A stretch of 64,000 bases of DNA from Clitopilus passeckerianus (lineage: Eukaryota > Basidiomycota > Agaricomycetes > Agaricales > Entolomataceae), in assembly GCA_944990035.1 (NCBI GenBank), contig CALYLX010000142.1, positions 372,001 through 436,000 of the forward strand, given 5' to 3'. A model generated the notes under the pieces. It did no database searches and had not been told where the DNA came from. It saw only the letters and a program-made list of their open reading frames with translations. Below, piece by piece: positions 11,970 to 24,157 of this stretch. The translations under genes and the position numbers were made by a program. How positions within the stretch are numbered: the first letter of the stretch is position 1; the number at the start of each line of letters is the position of its first letter.

Positions 11970-14250
11970 ATGTTCAAGTGGTCCAAGCATCGCCCGATTA
12001 CCGATCCGTCTCGAACACCGTTTCTTAAGAGCGTCGCGCTCCCCGAGGTTGGATCCCCTGTAATGCAAGCTTGGCCTGCGCAAGCTATGGGACAAACAGC
12101 AACACGCTCAGCACATCCGCACCGATCGATGACGCCGGCCCTTCGACAACCTCACGACTACTCTGAGCCTGCGCGGCCAAGGACTTCATCGATGAGGGTG
12201 TCGGCCGATCAGCCTATCAAAGGTGAAGATCTGCCATCTCGACGACTTATGTTTGCTCATAGAGGCCCAGGTATCCTCAAGAAATCGAAGAACTCTGAAA
12301 TGGAGGAGAAAGCGAGACCTCCTTCGAGAGCTGCCCCAACCACTTCATCTAAGCTGACGGAGAATCAGAATGCGAGACCACGAACATCTTCTAATGCTCA
12401 GGCACCTATTAAAGGTAAGTCCTTGTTTCGTGCATTGGTATCTCGACTAACACATCATAGGAATCCTCAAACCCGCAAAGGTCTATCCTATTCATCCAGA
12501 TGACTTTCCTAAACATAAAGAGAAGCCTGTTATACCCCGTATGCCCCTGACGTTTCCATTCGTCTACGATGTCCTGATGACTCTTCACAGCAACACCCGA
12601 ACCAAAGGGCCGGCCCGAGAATATTTACGATTCAAATTCATGTGTGTGCTTTCAAACAAATATGGCAGGTGTTGTGCTGAAATGATTTACAGTGTCGAAG
12701 AAAACTTCGAAGAAAGGAGGCGGGTACTCTCATCATTCAGGATCTGAGAACCACCTCGAAAATTGTGCGCTTAAAGGTTCCAAGAAACTCCTTCGTCTGC
12801 TAATGTGCGGCCTGTGGCCAGCAACTTCTCATCATGATTATCCTGAGCGACATGGACGGGCACCATCACACTTTTACCAGCGTGAGTTCGGCCACTTAGT
12901 GTCGCGGGGACTCGATCACTGACAGACTACAACGCGCAGCTCCCATAACTGCCCCTCAACCGATGCGACCTGTCGATCCACCGAGGGCTCCTGAGAATTA
13001 TAATCATACCGCGAATGGCAGCTACCATGGCGGTCACCCTCAGTACAGTTATGGGGCGCAAGCAGGTCATCAACGACCAGTTATGATGCATCAGGGTAAG
13101 TAATAGGTCAGATCGCACAGAGGATTGTGTGATTCTGACACTCTATTGGATTAGCGGCTTCATACCCGGTTACCCGCACTACGTACACGCATCCACCAGG
13201 TATGTTCATCCGTGACCTTCGCCTAAGTCCAGTTACTTAATAGGCTCTATAGCACTACATCTTCCTCCTAGTCATGGTCTGTGATATCACTTCATTCCTA
13301 ATGATGGCCAACTGATCTACTGAAACAGGGCACATGCAGAATGCACACTACGGAGGGCCACCTCCTCAATCGGGTAGGTTTCTTCGCGGCTCAATAGTTT
13401 CCGACTAACCTCGATATAATTACAGCCCAGCATCCGGTAGAGCATGTTCCTTCACACACAGCATCTCATACACGCCAGCCGTCACGAGGTATCTTCACTT
13501 GTACTCTTCGCTGTGGGCTCGCAAATCCTAATTTTCTTCACAGAGTGTAGTGATTCGACTCGTGGCCACAATAAGCAGCGATCAAGTACCGATATTTACA
13601 GAGGCATTGCACCGGGTCCCGATGGCGTTGTGCCTGTTTTCCCAAAGAGTATGGTCATTTTCTCAGATGGGAAACGCTTTTATTCATCCCTTTTCCTCTT
13701 CAGCTTCACCGAAGGAACCACAAGTCTCCCTCAGTTGGCCACTCATTGGTTACCATGTTAGGCAACAAAAGAGACAATCTACACCGAAGATACACTTCGA
13801 TCTCGGCCTCCACCCCAGGTTTCACTAAAGGCGTACCTCCATGGCATGTCGTATACTCAGCCGCTGATAGAGAACGATTATATGCAATCCGTGTCCTCGC
13901 ACTGCGACCTTAGGGAGATGAAGGTGGTATGTGCTGGGCTCGAGCGATGGCCGTTTACAATCCGCAAATCTAGCAAGATCCGGTGCCTCGACGTCTTCGA
14001 GCAAATACACGAAAACGTCACCAAGCCGCTGACACCTGAAGAGCAGGCCTCATTCAGCCGCGGTGAACTGCAGGCGATGCAGCCATACTTCGAGGAACGG
14101 ATCCACAAAACTCCAGCCCTTGACTATGTGACAAGGAGGAGGGGTCTCTGTCGGATCGACGTCTTGAAATCGAAGAAGATGTTTAAAGAGATCGTTAGGG
14201 ACAAGTCGACTGGCCTATGGGTGGTTCTCACTGAGGACCCGCTATGTTGA
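11970..14250 (+). CDS. DUF6699 domain protein with long disordered N-terminus
   Basis: The function of the DUF6699 family is unknown; it is expanded in agaricomycetes. I chose the ATG at 11970 (MFKWSKHRP) because the sequence becomes convincingly coding there. The N-terminal exon (to about 12413) encodes a basic, Pro/Ser-rich region. A series of short exons follows between 12460 and 13830, rich in His, Tyr, Pro and Gln, separated by GT..AG introns. I could follow the first three junctions in frame but not all of the middle ones. The C-terminal exon (about 13815-14250) carries the folded domain, which includes MKVVCAGLERWPFTIRKSS, a CLDVFEQIHENVTKPLTPEE segment and RRGLCRIDVLKSKKMFKEIV. That matches the family's pattern of a WP..I strand, a 'DVL..IH..L..P(V/L)T' helix and a final 'R.DfL....F.Gl' strand. 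Confidence 0.72.
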
Positions 14251-14688
14251 ACTGCTATGGATCTTATCCAACGACCCGCCTTCTGCTCTCTCGTTCCTTG
14301 ACCGCCGTTCCTTTGCTTTAAACCTTAGACATTGACTCATATCTTCTGTCATTACGTTTATCCAGCTGTATATTTGTCCTTCATACCCTCCGAACCTACT
14401 CCTTGTACTACTATCCTGATTGCCTCCCTCATCTGTACCCCTACTCCATCATCACGCCGCATCTACGGTTGATATATGTGTACATGTATGATTTTTGACT
14501 TATCATATTCTTCGTTTACTCCATATTAACATTTGTAACCTTTATACCCTCCTCGTTGCTCACTACGATATGACAACACAGCCGTTGATTAAATACTGTA
14601 ACGACGAACTCAAGGTAAATTCTTATCTGTGCAATATCGAAACCAATCAAATTATGTTTAAAATCCACATTCTGTGGGCCACAGAAAT
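14251..14688. other. Convergent 3' intergenic region
   Basis: This is AT-rich and pyrimidine-rich DNA between two convergent gene ends. No gene was seen. Confidence 0.5.
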
Positions 14689-17237
14689 CTAGTACAGATA
14701 ACGATATCCCTTCCTGCGCTGCATTGCCTGTTCATAACTCAAGCCTTCGATGCGCGCAGCCTCCGCAACTCGGGCTCTGTCTGCTTCTGCCATGGCCGCA
14801 TTCTCGTCTTCATCCAGTTTCTTGTTCTTGGCGATGAGGATTTGACGGATAGCTGAATGAATAGTCAGTTGCTTCCCGCATGCCGGCACCATTGAAAACC
14901 TACCGAGGGCAGTCAGCGTTGCAAGGACTAGGCACGCCAGAGAAATCCCCATAGATTGATGATATTCTGGACTCCATTCAACCTTCCAAGTGTATGAACC
15001 AATGCTGGAGATCAATTGTCAATCAGCTTGCAAATGGTTTCAGAGGAGACATACAGTAAGCCAAGATTTCCGATCCCATTGACGACTCCAATGGCTGCAG
15101 CACGTTTTCTACACGAATAAGTAGATTGGACAACGATATGTATTTCTTAGGGGTTGCTGCTTACGCGGGAGGCCTGGGTATGGTATTTGAAACCCATGTC
15201 AAAGTAATGGCGAATCCTGCCGAAGACGAGTGTTAGGAACAAGTAACCGTTGTCATTGTATGGCAATGTACTGACCAGTGTAGCCAGTGGCCATTAGGAA
15301 TAGAGAAACATATCGAGCGGCCGTCGCCATGGTTGAGAGGCTGATGATGAAGCCAATTATGACTCCCCACCAGGACCACGTTACATGGAAGAATCGTTCT
15401 CCAGTCTTGTCTGCGTGCCACGCGCTTAAACAGACGAAGATTCCACCAAAGATCCAAGGAGGCCTGATATATCATCAAACATTCAGCTAATGGGCGCGTA
15501 TCTGGTGAAAGTGTCAGACGTACGCAGCAAGCAGGAGGGTGATCGTGGGGCTGTAGCCTAGTGTCTGCGTTAACCTGTGTCTGGGTGAGTAGAGGCTTCA
15601 GAAACAAAAACAACTGGCCATACGTCGGGAAAAAGTTGATGAAACTGAGACCCAAAAGTTGCGTGATATTCATGAGACAGAAAAGCCAGATCAGGGGATC
15701 CTTGAGGGCTAGCTTCAGCCCTCTGAGCGGCCTGTAAAAGAATTATTGAGTGGGTAGATACAATGATGACTGGTGACCGACTTACGAATCCTCCTTGTTA
15801 TCCTTGTCAGCTTCCCCAGCATCCTCCGATAGGCGAGCTTGAGCAATATGCCGCTCAAAAGGAGAAAGCCAGCGTGTGTTGGGTGGCTGATGGGCAGGTA
15901 AGCAGCCCGTCTATGCTTTGGGGGAAAGGAAGCACACACATAATCCGGCAAAACGTACCTAGATTTGAAGCATTAGCGTGGTGAATGGTCAAGCAATGGC
16001 TAGCGTACATAGAAATGAAACCGATGACAATCGTAATCGCTCCCTGCAATCGGACATGAGTATACCTTACAGCGATAAATGCCATTTTGGTTCAAACCTC
16101 GATGAAGAATAGCCTACGTATTGGAAGTCAGAGATCGTTTTTATCAATCAACGGTCAGGCTTACCATCTCCATGCGCGAATTCCACGTTTCCCCTCCATG
16201 TTACCCAAGATACCAGCGGCAATGAGCTTTGATGTGCACTGTGAGCTGGAGGATGCCGAATTCCCATACCAGCGTACTCACCGAACCAAAGGCATTTGAG
16301 AGCATCAGACCTCCGTAAAGAACTGCAGACCTAAAAGCCAACTCCTAATACCCCGTTAGCGGACATTCTTCTTATGGACTCTGAATGGCCCACCTTCTTC
16401 GTATACCACCGAGACAAAAGGTAGATCGTGCCCGGGTAGAATGCAGCTTCAGGCAGGCCAAGGAATATCCTGCAAGCCAAAATACCGCTGTAGTTGTGGG
16501 TAATCTATAGATCGTCAATCAGGCTCGAAGCTTCAATGATGCTTCAAGAATCGCGAACTTACGCCCGTGAGTGCACTTGTGAGGCCCCACGCCACAACGC
16601 AGGAGCCAATGTAAAAGGAAGGTCTTTTTGGATACATTAGATACGAGCCATAGGGGAGGGTCACGCACGAACCTTGAGATGTAGTTGAGGATCTGGAAAT
16701 TGAAATCAACAAAGTTGGGAGAATCCAGGATGATAGCTCTACCATATTGGAGGGGATTTGAGCCGGGCAATAGAAAGCGTAGAGGATTGCCAAGACTGTG
16801 GAGTACTGAACATCTATTCAATCGTCAATACCCTGGCACAGATTGAATTGGATGGATAATGTGTTTTACCGGAGAGGTGAAGGTCCTCTTGCAAGCCTTT
16901 CAGTCGTGCTGTAGTGATGGCTACTCGCTTCCAATAATATGAAATGAGAAGATGGCCAGCGCATAGTTCATTGAGGACTTACGTCGATATAATTCATGAT
17001 GTAGATCACAAACACCATTGGCAGCAGCCTAGTATCCAGCTTGAAGACCAGTCTCCGGTCTGCACGAGCCCTCTCCGGAGTTCCAGGTTCAGGTATAGCG
17101 TCCGCCTTGAAGACATCAGCTGAACCCTCGCGCTCGTCGATGGAAACCGAGTCTTTCTCCTTCGTCTTTGCGTCCATCTCTGCCAAGGGCCTTTCTGGGG
17201 AGTGCTTGACCTCGGTGAGGGATTCCCCGCACCACAA
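14689..17237 (-). CDS. MFS anion:cation symporter (DAL5/allantoate permease family)
   Basis: This is a plasma-membrane major facilitator superfamily transporter of the anion:cation symporter group, whose fungal members import allantoate, nicotinate, pantothenate and similar carboxylates. The N-terminus starts at 17237 with a polar, acidic cytoplasmic leader. It is followed by RRLVFKLDTRLLPMVFVIY and MNYID, the family's conserved entry to helix 1. The next exons supply AITTARLKGLQEDL, then VQYSTVLAILYAFYCPAQIP, FIEGAITIVIGF, and LGLSFINFFPT. The last exons give SIGSYTWKVEWSPEYHQSM and a charged C-terminal tail ending GYRYLY. About a dozen exons with short introns are needed, and helix content matches a full 12-helix carrier of roughly 500 residues. 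The substrate cannot be assigned. The gene stands alone, with no linked catabolic genes. Confidence 0.88.
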
Positions 17238-20200
17238 ACTGAGATTAAGTAGGAAGAAAAGGAAGAACGTTTATGTTATCGTGCTTCTTCCTGACAGGTG
17301 TTTGCCCACGCGACGCGACTGAAGGAGAAGCGAAGAAGCCGGCAATCCATCCGTTCGGAGTCGGAACGGTGACCAGTGCAATATTTTGGGTGTGCTGAAA
17401 GACAGCAATGAAATCTGGTGTTGGCCCGAGCCCTCCTAGCTTATAGTTTTGGAGATGTAGGGTGATAATTCTTCTTGAAAGTGAACAGTGAAGCAGAAGT
17501 TGAGGCGGCTGAAAATAGTCCAATCAGATCACATGAACACATGCCACCTCCATTTATGGAGAACCGTTACCCCAGGCAGGCTCTGTAGGTACTCAGAACC
17601 GTAGCGTGATCATCTGAATTGGAGCACATACGAGGCTATCAGCCAATTAGAATAGCTGGACACAATCGATAAAGCTCGTAAATGATGGATTGAAAGAGTG
17701 AGGTCGTGCAGCCATGCGCAGTCCGTTCCCTGGTTAGAGTAGGGTAGCTAATGAGACAGGCTGTCGGAGAGAGCACTGGTCTTCCGCCAGAGGATGGCAG
17801 ACAAAGAGTTGGTGATGATGAAGTGCTCCGAGTCCGCCAATGCACATCCATGTACGCCACGACGTGTTATGATACTTGCATTCACATGTCACATCGGCAG
17901 ACACAAATAGACGCGGAAAACCCGCCCACAGTGCCGTGAAGGTAAGTATCAAAGGATCCGAGGCTGTTGATTGGGCTGACCCACTCTGAGTGAGCGATAC
18001 GGGAAACAGGAATCAAACTCTCATGTCAGGGTCAAAGGGACCGTGTGCAATGCACGCAAGGCTCTTGACGCGGCGACAAAATAGGGGCCTTTCAGAAATC
18101 ACCTTCCAGAGAAATATCAGTCCTGCCTCATGAAGGGATCACTTGCTGTTGTACTTACCGGAATCCGGGTTTACACGATTGCCTGAGCGTCAATTGCGTC
18201 TGTCAGTGTGCACCATGGAGGTGGTACCTCGATAGGTACGCCTCTCAACAGTAGATGTATCGACAGATTCCGGCGGCTTGTGGGCGAGAGAAGGATGTCC
18301 ATGTCGGTACTTCAGAACATACCGACTCAGCCACGGCAGGCACTGATACCAAAATTCAGAGATTGGATTGCTCTCTGCAGCTTCTTCGTCGAGAACATGA
18401 ATTTGATCTCCCCAGAGTACGATGCCTCCTTGGACGGAGAGAACTACAGCAGGTTTCTAGCATGATGAGAAGTTACATCTCGCCAAACTGACATCTGTTC
18501 AGCGTATCTGTTGGTACTTTGACAAATCAAAAAGCTTAGGCAGACATCGACGTTGAGGCGACGGCAGCATGATTCAGCCTCGCTTGTGTGACGGTATCTG
18601 CTATAAAATATGGCCAGAATGTCTGGCGAGCGCCACAAATCTGACGGGTAGAGGTGGTTTCCCATGGCAGATAGCAGGAAAGGGTAGACTACAGGTAGGA
18701 AGTCGATTCGGGACCAGAAATCAGAGAGATGATTCCTTTGGCTGCCAGCTGAATGTAAACAGTTTTCCCGTAACACTCGGGAATGATCACTCAGAAAATC
18801 ATGAACCTAGTAGTCGAGTTCCATATGAATCCCGATTTTGCATCTCGGAGAGAAAACGAGCCGTCCGCGTCACGTCTGATATTAAGGGGGTAGTTTGACT
18901 GTTCGTCCTTGTCCCAGAACGTAAGCATGCGAACGGTATGGGGCAGTTGGCCCTGTGAGATCACACTTTCGCTTGATTGACCAGATAGAAGAAGGACAAA
19001 ACTGTCGGCTCTGAGTGCGACTTCATGCGAGTGGCAGTTAAGAAAAAGAAGATCTGTTGTCCTTCAAAATCCCATCATCAATCATTTGGCTCGGCTTGCT
19101 TGCCTGGGATACTAATCTACGTTCGGCCGATTGTCTCTACTGTTCCGGGGTCAGAAATTCCAGTCTTGCGAAAATCTTGAGAATGGCGTGCTTTTGTCGA
19201 CCTGGGTTTGAACCAGAGAGCCCCCAGTAAGGTAATATCAACTGTAAAAGAGCCGAGTCGAGGTAATTTTCTTGTCATCAGGAGGTGCATGGCGTGTACG
19301 GAGCAAACTCTATACTACGGACGGGGGAAGAATCCAATGGGTAAAGTTCGGGATCTTTCAAGTCTCCAGTCGAACGAATTGGGTGTTTTGCGGTGGAATA
19401 CAAGGAGGATTGAATATATGGAATCCCGCAGCATTCGAGTTCGCTGTGCTCGCACTGGCTAATCGTATGTGTTTCGGATGCAATTTTAGAGGTGATCTTG
19501 AGGACGCTCAATGAGTACGTTCTTGGAATGCAAGGCTTGAGCCAGAACAATTGACCGCGAGTCGGGGATTTCCCGCAAAATGGGGTCCAAGAATCCGGTG
19601 TGTAGAGGCGGTTGAAAGAACTTAATCACTTGTCCAGTTCGACTGAATGTTGCAATGTCCAGGCTGGTCTGGGTTCTCAAGTGTATTAGGGTTTCCTATC
19701 ACTTCATTTCAAGAATCGAAGATTGAATTGAAGAGCCTAGGCTTTACCAAAACGCTATTTCAGCCTGGGGACGGGGCTCGGAGGCATCACGGATCTCTTC
19801 TCGTAAATACTTGCTGTCACCGAGATCGCGTTTCGCATGCTCACAGTACGTTCCGTATGTTCTTCGTGAAGTTCGTGGGATATACCCCGATTCCACCAAT
19901 CATAACCTCACCCGAACCATCGCATGTCTTCTTCACTCAATCCTGAGTGTGGCACTTACATTCGTTCCGTGTCAAGGCACGATCATTCCCCGAGGCTTAC
20001 CAGTGATTCGAACTGTATCGATATGTCGCCCACATGTCCCGCTGACAAGGCAAATCCCAAGAAAACCTATCTTTGCGCATTTGGGGTCGAAAGATTTAGA
20101 CCCAGCCGGATCTGCTAACATCGGGTTCGCTAGAATAAACCCATAAGCGCCTCTGGTGATCTCGGAGAGAGTGCTGTGCCTTTCAATACAATTATAACAA

Positions 20201-20286
20201 TAAAACATGAGAGTCAAACGGAGAGGAAGTAAAATTATAATCTTATTGCACGTACAATTACAAAGTGATAATACAATGCCGATCCA
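17238..20286. other. 3 kb gene-poor stretch
   Basis: The stretch holds only short open frames on both strands, none with a recognisable domain or a convincing exon chain. The part next to 17238 should contain the MFS gene promoter. I found no terminal repeats or transposase motifs. One imperfect tRNA-like B box near 19205 was rejected. Confidence 0.45.
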
Positions 20287-21344
20287 CTAAGTACTCTCCC
20301 TTTCCATGCGTCTCCGTTTTCGCTCCTGTTCCTCGAGGATCAGGCGTTCGGCCGCTGACATCGCAGACGCTGGTTGCTTCTTGTTATCTGAGGCTTCTGG
20401 AGCACTACTCGAGGAAGCTTTGAGAGGATTTGGCCGCTTTAGCGGGTTTGACTTCAGTGGATTAGCCGACATCTTCAACGGGTTCTTCAGACTAAGTGTT
20501 GGTGCAATAGCAGGCGCTGAGCTCGATGATCCTGCAGGCTTGGTACCGAAAGAAATGACGACTTTTTGTTCCCCGTCATCGCGCTTGAGTCCTTCTTCTA
20601 CAGGTGGTGAATCACTGGTCGAAGCTTCCGGAGCTTCAGCCTTGGCTTTCTCTATCTGTTCTGCGATAAGCAGTCGCTCGCGCTGCTCATCAGACATCTT
20701 CATTCGGTCTTTCTTCATGGATGCTTCCTGTTGTATATTGTCAGCGCAAGCGCCTCAACAATTTCAAATTTACGAACCGCTTTCTCCAGTGCCTTGGGCC
20801 TGCTGTCCACCCATGCAATGAACCAACCCTTCTCGGTCTCATCCACACGAGCGATACCCGACCTTCCCAGATGCTTCACAAACTCGGTCAATGTTACCCA
20901 TCGAGTAGCGTTCATGTGCAGATGAGATTTCTCGCCAATATATTCCTGATAAACTCGGTTGGCTAACACTCGCTTAGTTCCAAATCTATCACGGAGGGCA
21001 AATAAGAACGATTTTGAAGAGTAGACTTGTGTAGAACACGCACCTCCTGGACAGTAACGACACAAATTCAGATTGGAATGTCGACGAGAAGTCTGATATG
21101 TGTTTGCCTGCATTCTCTCCAACGACCAACATCTGGCGCAGATGAGATTCCGAAGTCATATGGCACTTGAAGCCATTCTCATCTCGACATTGCTTCTCGC
21201 AAACTTGACAATACCACCGCAGGCGCTGAAGGCCTTTGGATTTCATCTTGTTTGCGATAAATTTCGGGGTTCCAACTAACAAAGAGGTAATTAGATTAGA
21301 CAAGGATCGTCAGTAAAGTTCCGCGTACCTTCTGCGCGTGGCAT
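20287..21344 (-). CDS. KIN17: Kin17/Rts2-type DNA/RNA-binding zinc-finger protein
   Basis: Kin17 proteins are nuclear and bind curved DNA and RNA; they are linked to DNA replication/repair and to splicing. The first exon is only 16 bases (21344-21329, MPRAE) and splices across 21328-21276 to VGTPKFIANKMKSKGLQRL, matching the conserved family start. The zinc finger follows as WYCQVCEKQCRDENGFKCH with a downstream H (C2H2). The next exons encode the Kin17 winged-helix core (SEFVSLLSRRFGTKRV, HLHMNATRWVTLTEFVKHLG, GWFIAWVDSRP). The C-terminal exon is disordered and contains four NPLK repeats, then a Glu/Arg-rich helix. The protein is shorter than animal Kin17 and seems to lack its C-terminal KOW domain, as in yeast Rts2. 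Confidence 0.92.
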
Positions 21345-22070
21345 ATTGGCTAATTTCTATGTATTAAATCGAAGGAAACAGTGTCGACGACGAGCAACAC
21401 TGGAGAGGGATGTAAGGGGCAGTGTCACAGTGACAAAGCGTGGCGATGCTTACAAAATGTGGTCTTGTTTGCTTCCGAAGCTGGTCCAATCACATGATCT
21501 CGCATTTACCGGCTATCTCCGAATGTACTTGACACCCTCATCCAGATTCTGAACTTGAAGTTCTGCCAGATGATCGTCAATGCGCGATACCCTCGGTATA
21601 GTCAAATAAAGTAGACTGTTGCCAAACGCATTCTGTACGTTGCGGGAGACATGACAGGAGCATGGGTAGCTCGACTTTTGACACCGAGGATCATGCAATT
21701 CGCTGGAAGGGTTTGTGGCGACAAGAACCACGTCGGTGTGCAGTAAAGCATCATGGTATCAATCTTCTCAAAATTCTAGAAATGAGCACGGCTACACTAC
21801 CGCTTTCGCTCGACAATGAAGCCGGAACTATATCACTTGCGGGCCGTTCCACTTTGTTGCAATGTTATTATAACTGCGGTGGAGAAAACACCGTCAGGCG
21901 AGGGCGTCGGTAATCATTGTAGTGGACACGACGAGTATAGGTGAGGCGGTCGCACGCGACTTGACAAAAAAACGGGGGTATGGTAGCCGTGTATGTATAT
22001 TGTATACCGAGTAGCGAGCTGGGGAAGAATAATTACAAATTGCGATACTATACAGATACCGTCGAAGACA
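21345..22070. other. Intergenic region between KIN17 and the PSS gene
   Basis: No supported gene. It should contain the KIN17 promoter and the 3' region of the phosphatidylserine synthase gene. Confidence 0.45.
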
Positions 22071-24157
22071 TCACGAGGACTTTGCTTTGCCTCGTTTTCG
22101 ATGACTGCGAACATACTTCCGTACGCTTGGCACTCCGAACTAGAAAATATAACCAAGATTAATGACGGGGTATCATAGCGCAAGACATTACTTACCTGGA
22201 TAGTAGGATAAAGGGTGAGCAGAGTCAACCCGATTCCCCAGCCCCATTTGACAGCTTGAGGGAAAGGCTCAGTGAACTGCCCTTTGCTCCATTTAAGAAT
22301 CACAAGCAGTTCAGTCATGATAGTGGCGAGCAGCAGCCAGACGTGAGCTCCCATACGGACAGCGCGCCTGGAGATGACCAGAATTATCAATCTGAGCCCC
22401 CGTTGTAGTAAGTTCAAGCCATAACATACCGAGGGTCGTTAATGTACTGGTATAGCTCTCTCACGGCGGGCAACGCACACAGGAATACGCCTGCAAGGCG
22501 AGAGATTATGATTGGATGATCAGGTTCCATCCATAGAAGACTCTGCCGTAAATTTAGCAGTCTGTAATTCATGGTTGTATAATTATCTCACCTTGAGGTA
22601 GAAAGGGTTTAATTCAGCCGCCAGGAAGACAGCGAGCAACAGCACCACCGTAATGTAATGGGTGAATGATCGAGCGGTGCCCCATCTGAATGCCGTGAAG
22701 TCGTACGGCGAGAACTGGCTAAGCACACGGCGGGCTTTGGAACGAAATCCACGCGTCTGGAGAAATCCGCGCCACTCATAAGGCTTTTGCTCGTGTTAGA
22801 GAACGTAGAAAACTAGAAGGGACGAAGGGATACCTTCACTTCGAAGTACTGGCACGTTTTCATCCCTATGGAGACGTGAGACGGTTATGACGCCACCAAT
22901 TCTAAGAAAGACATACCGAGATAGGTCCCTAACCAATTGCAAATCAGGACATCCAGGATCCACTATTCGCCGGGACGGCAAATTTCGAGGGTGAACTCGT
23001 GTGCAATTTAATACAGGGGCCAGTAACTTACATGATCCCACCAACACTGCAAGAGGATCAGAAATGTGTACAACTGAGAAAGGTTGAACTACCTCTGCGA
23101 AATTCGCAAGCTGATGCTGCAAACTATATTCGGCGAGCTCGAAGGCAATACTAAGAATCTAGATAATTGTGCCACCATCAGTTACGATCGAACAGAAGGG
23201 TCGATATTGAAAAAAAATCATACCCAGCAAAACCAATAGTCTCGCAGAATCATGGCCTTGCCAAACCAGCCAAGTGCGTGCGCGACACAGAAGATGTCCA
23301 GAGCGTTCTTAGACAAGGAATTAATGAAAATGAAATACATCAGGAGAGGAAAGTATGAACCCAGAGAGTTGTTGGATTCAGGTCACAGTTTTCTGCGTAG
23401 CTCTTCTCAGGAAGCGGCACTCCGAGGTTGGGATCAAGGTAAGTTAAGAACCGGCGCGCCGTACCAAGATCCTGGAAGAGCAGGAACACAAGAGCTAGCT
23501 CGTACAGGAGGTTGATACCAAGTATGATTCTCCAGAAAGCAGGATGGGGACGAATGAACGGTCCATCTCGGAATTGAAGCATCGAAAATGAGAGAAATGC
23601 AGCGATCGCAGCGTACACGCCCCTGTTTGCAAATCTCTCAGCGTCCCCCGCGGAGAACCTATAACAGAATACGAAGACATACACTCTTCTTTTGTCTCGG
23701 CCTTCCTCCAAGACGTCCTGGGTTGTCGCAACATACGCCAACACTATTAGGGAGCAGGCCAATGCCGAGAGGGTAATTGGTTTGTAGAAGAATCTACGAG
23801 CGCGTGATTAGCATGTGTAAGGTCTCAACAATCTGGGTCACGTACTCAACGCTCGTGTCGTGTCTCTCTTGAAATGGCACAATACGCGTGTAAGGTTCAG
23901 TCCGGTCCGCCTTACACAACCATTGAGTATGATGATACAAATTCCAGAGTCTCTACTCACGTCGTACCCTAAAGCATCGTGTTAGACCGGTAAGGCTTCG
24001 TGCAGACCGTGAGTAACAACTCACAACGAACAGGGGCGCCATCTACTCCAGGCGCTGGTTCCGGTGGTTCAGGAACTACGATGCCGGGCGCAAGCAAAGT
24101 ATCAGACTCTTCGCCTGGCGATGTCGGGGACAAGTAGTCAGCATCCCTCTTCTCCAT
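22071..24157 (-). CDS. Phosphatidylserine synthase, base-exchange (PTDSS) type
   Basis: Enzymes of this family (Pfam PSS) make phosphatidylserine in the endoplasmic reticulum by swapping serine for the head group of phosphatidylcholine or phosphatidylethanolamine. Starting at ATG 24157, the exons encode a polar Pro-rich leader. The membrane domain follows: FFYKP entry helix, then FRDGPFIRPHPAFWRIILG, a YLDPNLGVPLPEKSYAENCD loop, a QCWWDH motif matching the family's ECWWDQ, and WILDVLICNWLGTYLGM. Next come the helices with ELNPFYLKSLLW and FLCALPAVRELYQYINDP. Several introns interrupt it. The last one (GTAAGT..TCTAG) leads to a short basic tail ending at TGA 22071-22073. The order and spacing of motifs match human PTDSS1 throughout. 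It is clearly not the CDP-diacylglycerol-dependent Cho1 enzyme typical of yeasts. Confidence 0.9.

Noticed and set aside
19190..19270. GGTTCAAACCC B-box-like element on the minus strand, suggesting a tRNA
   Set aside because: A T-arm can be drawn, but no matching acceptor stem or D-arm exists upstream.
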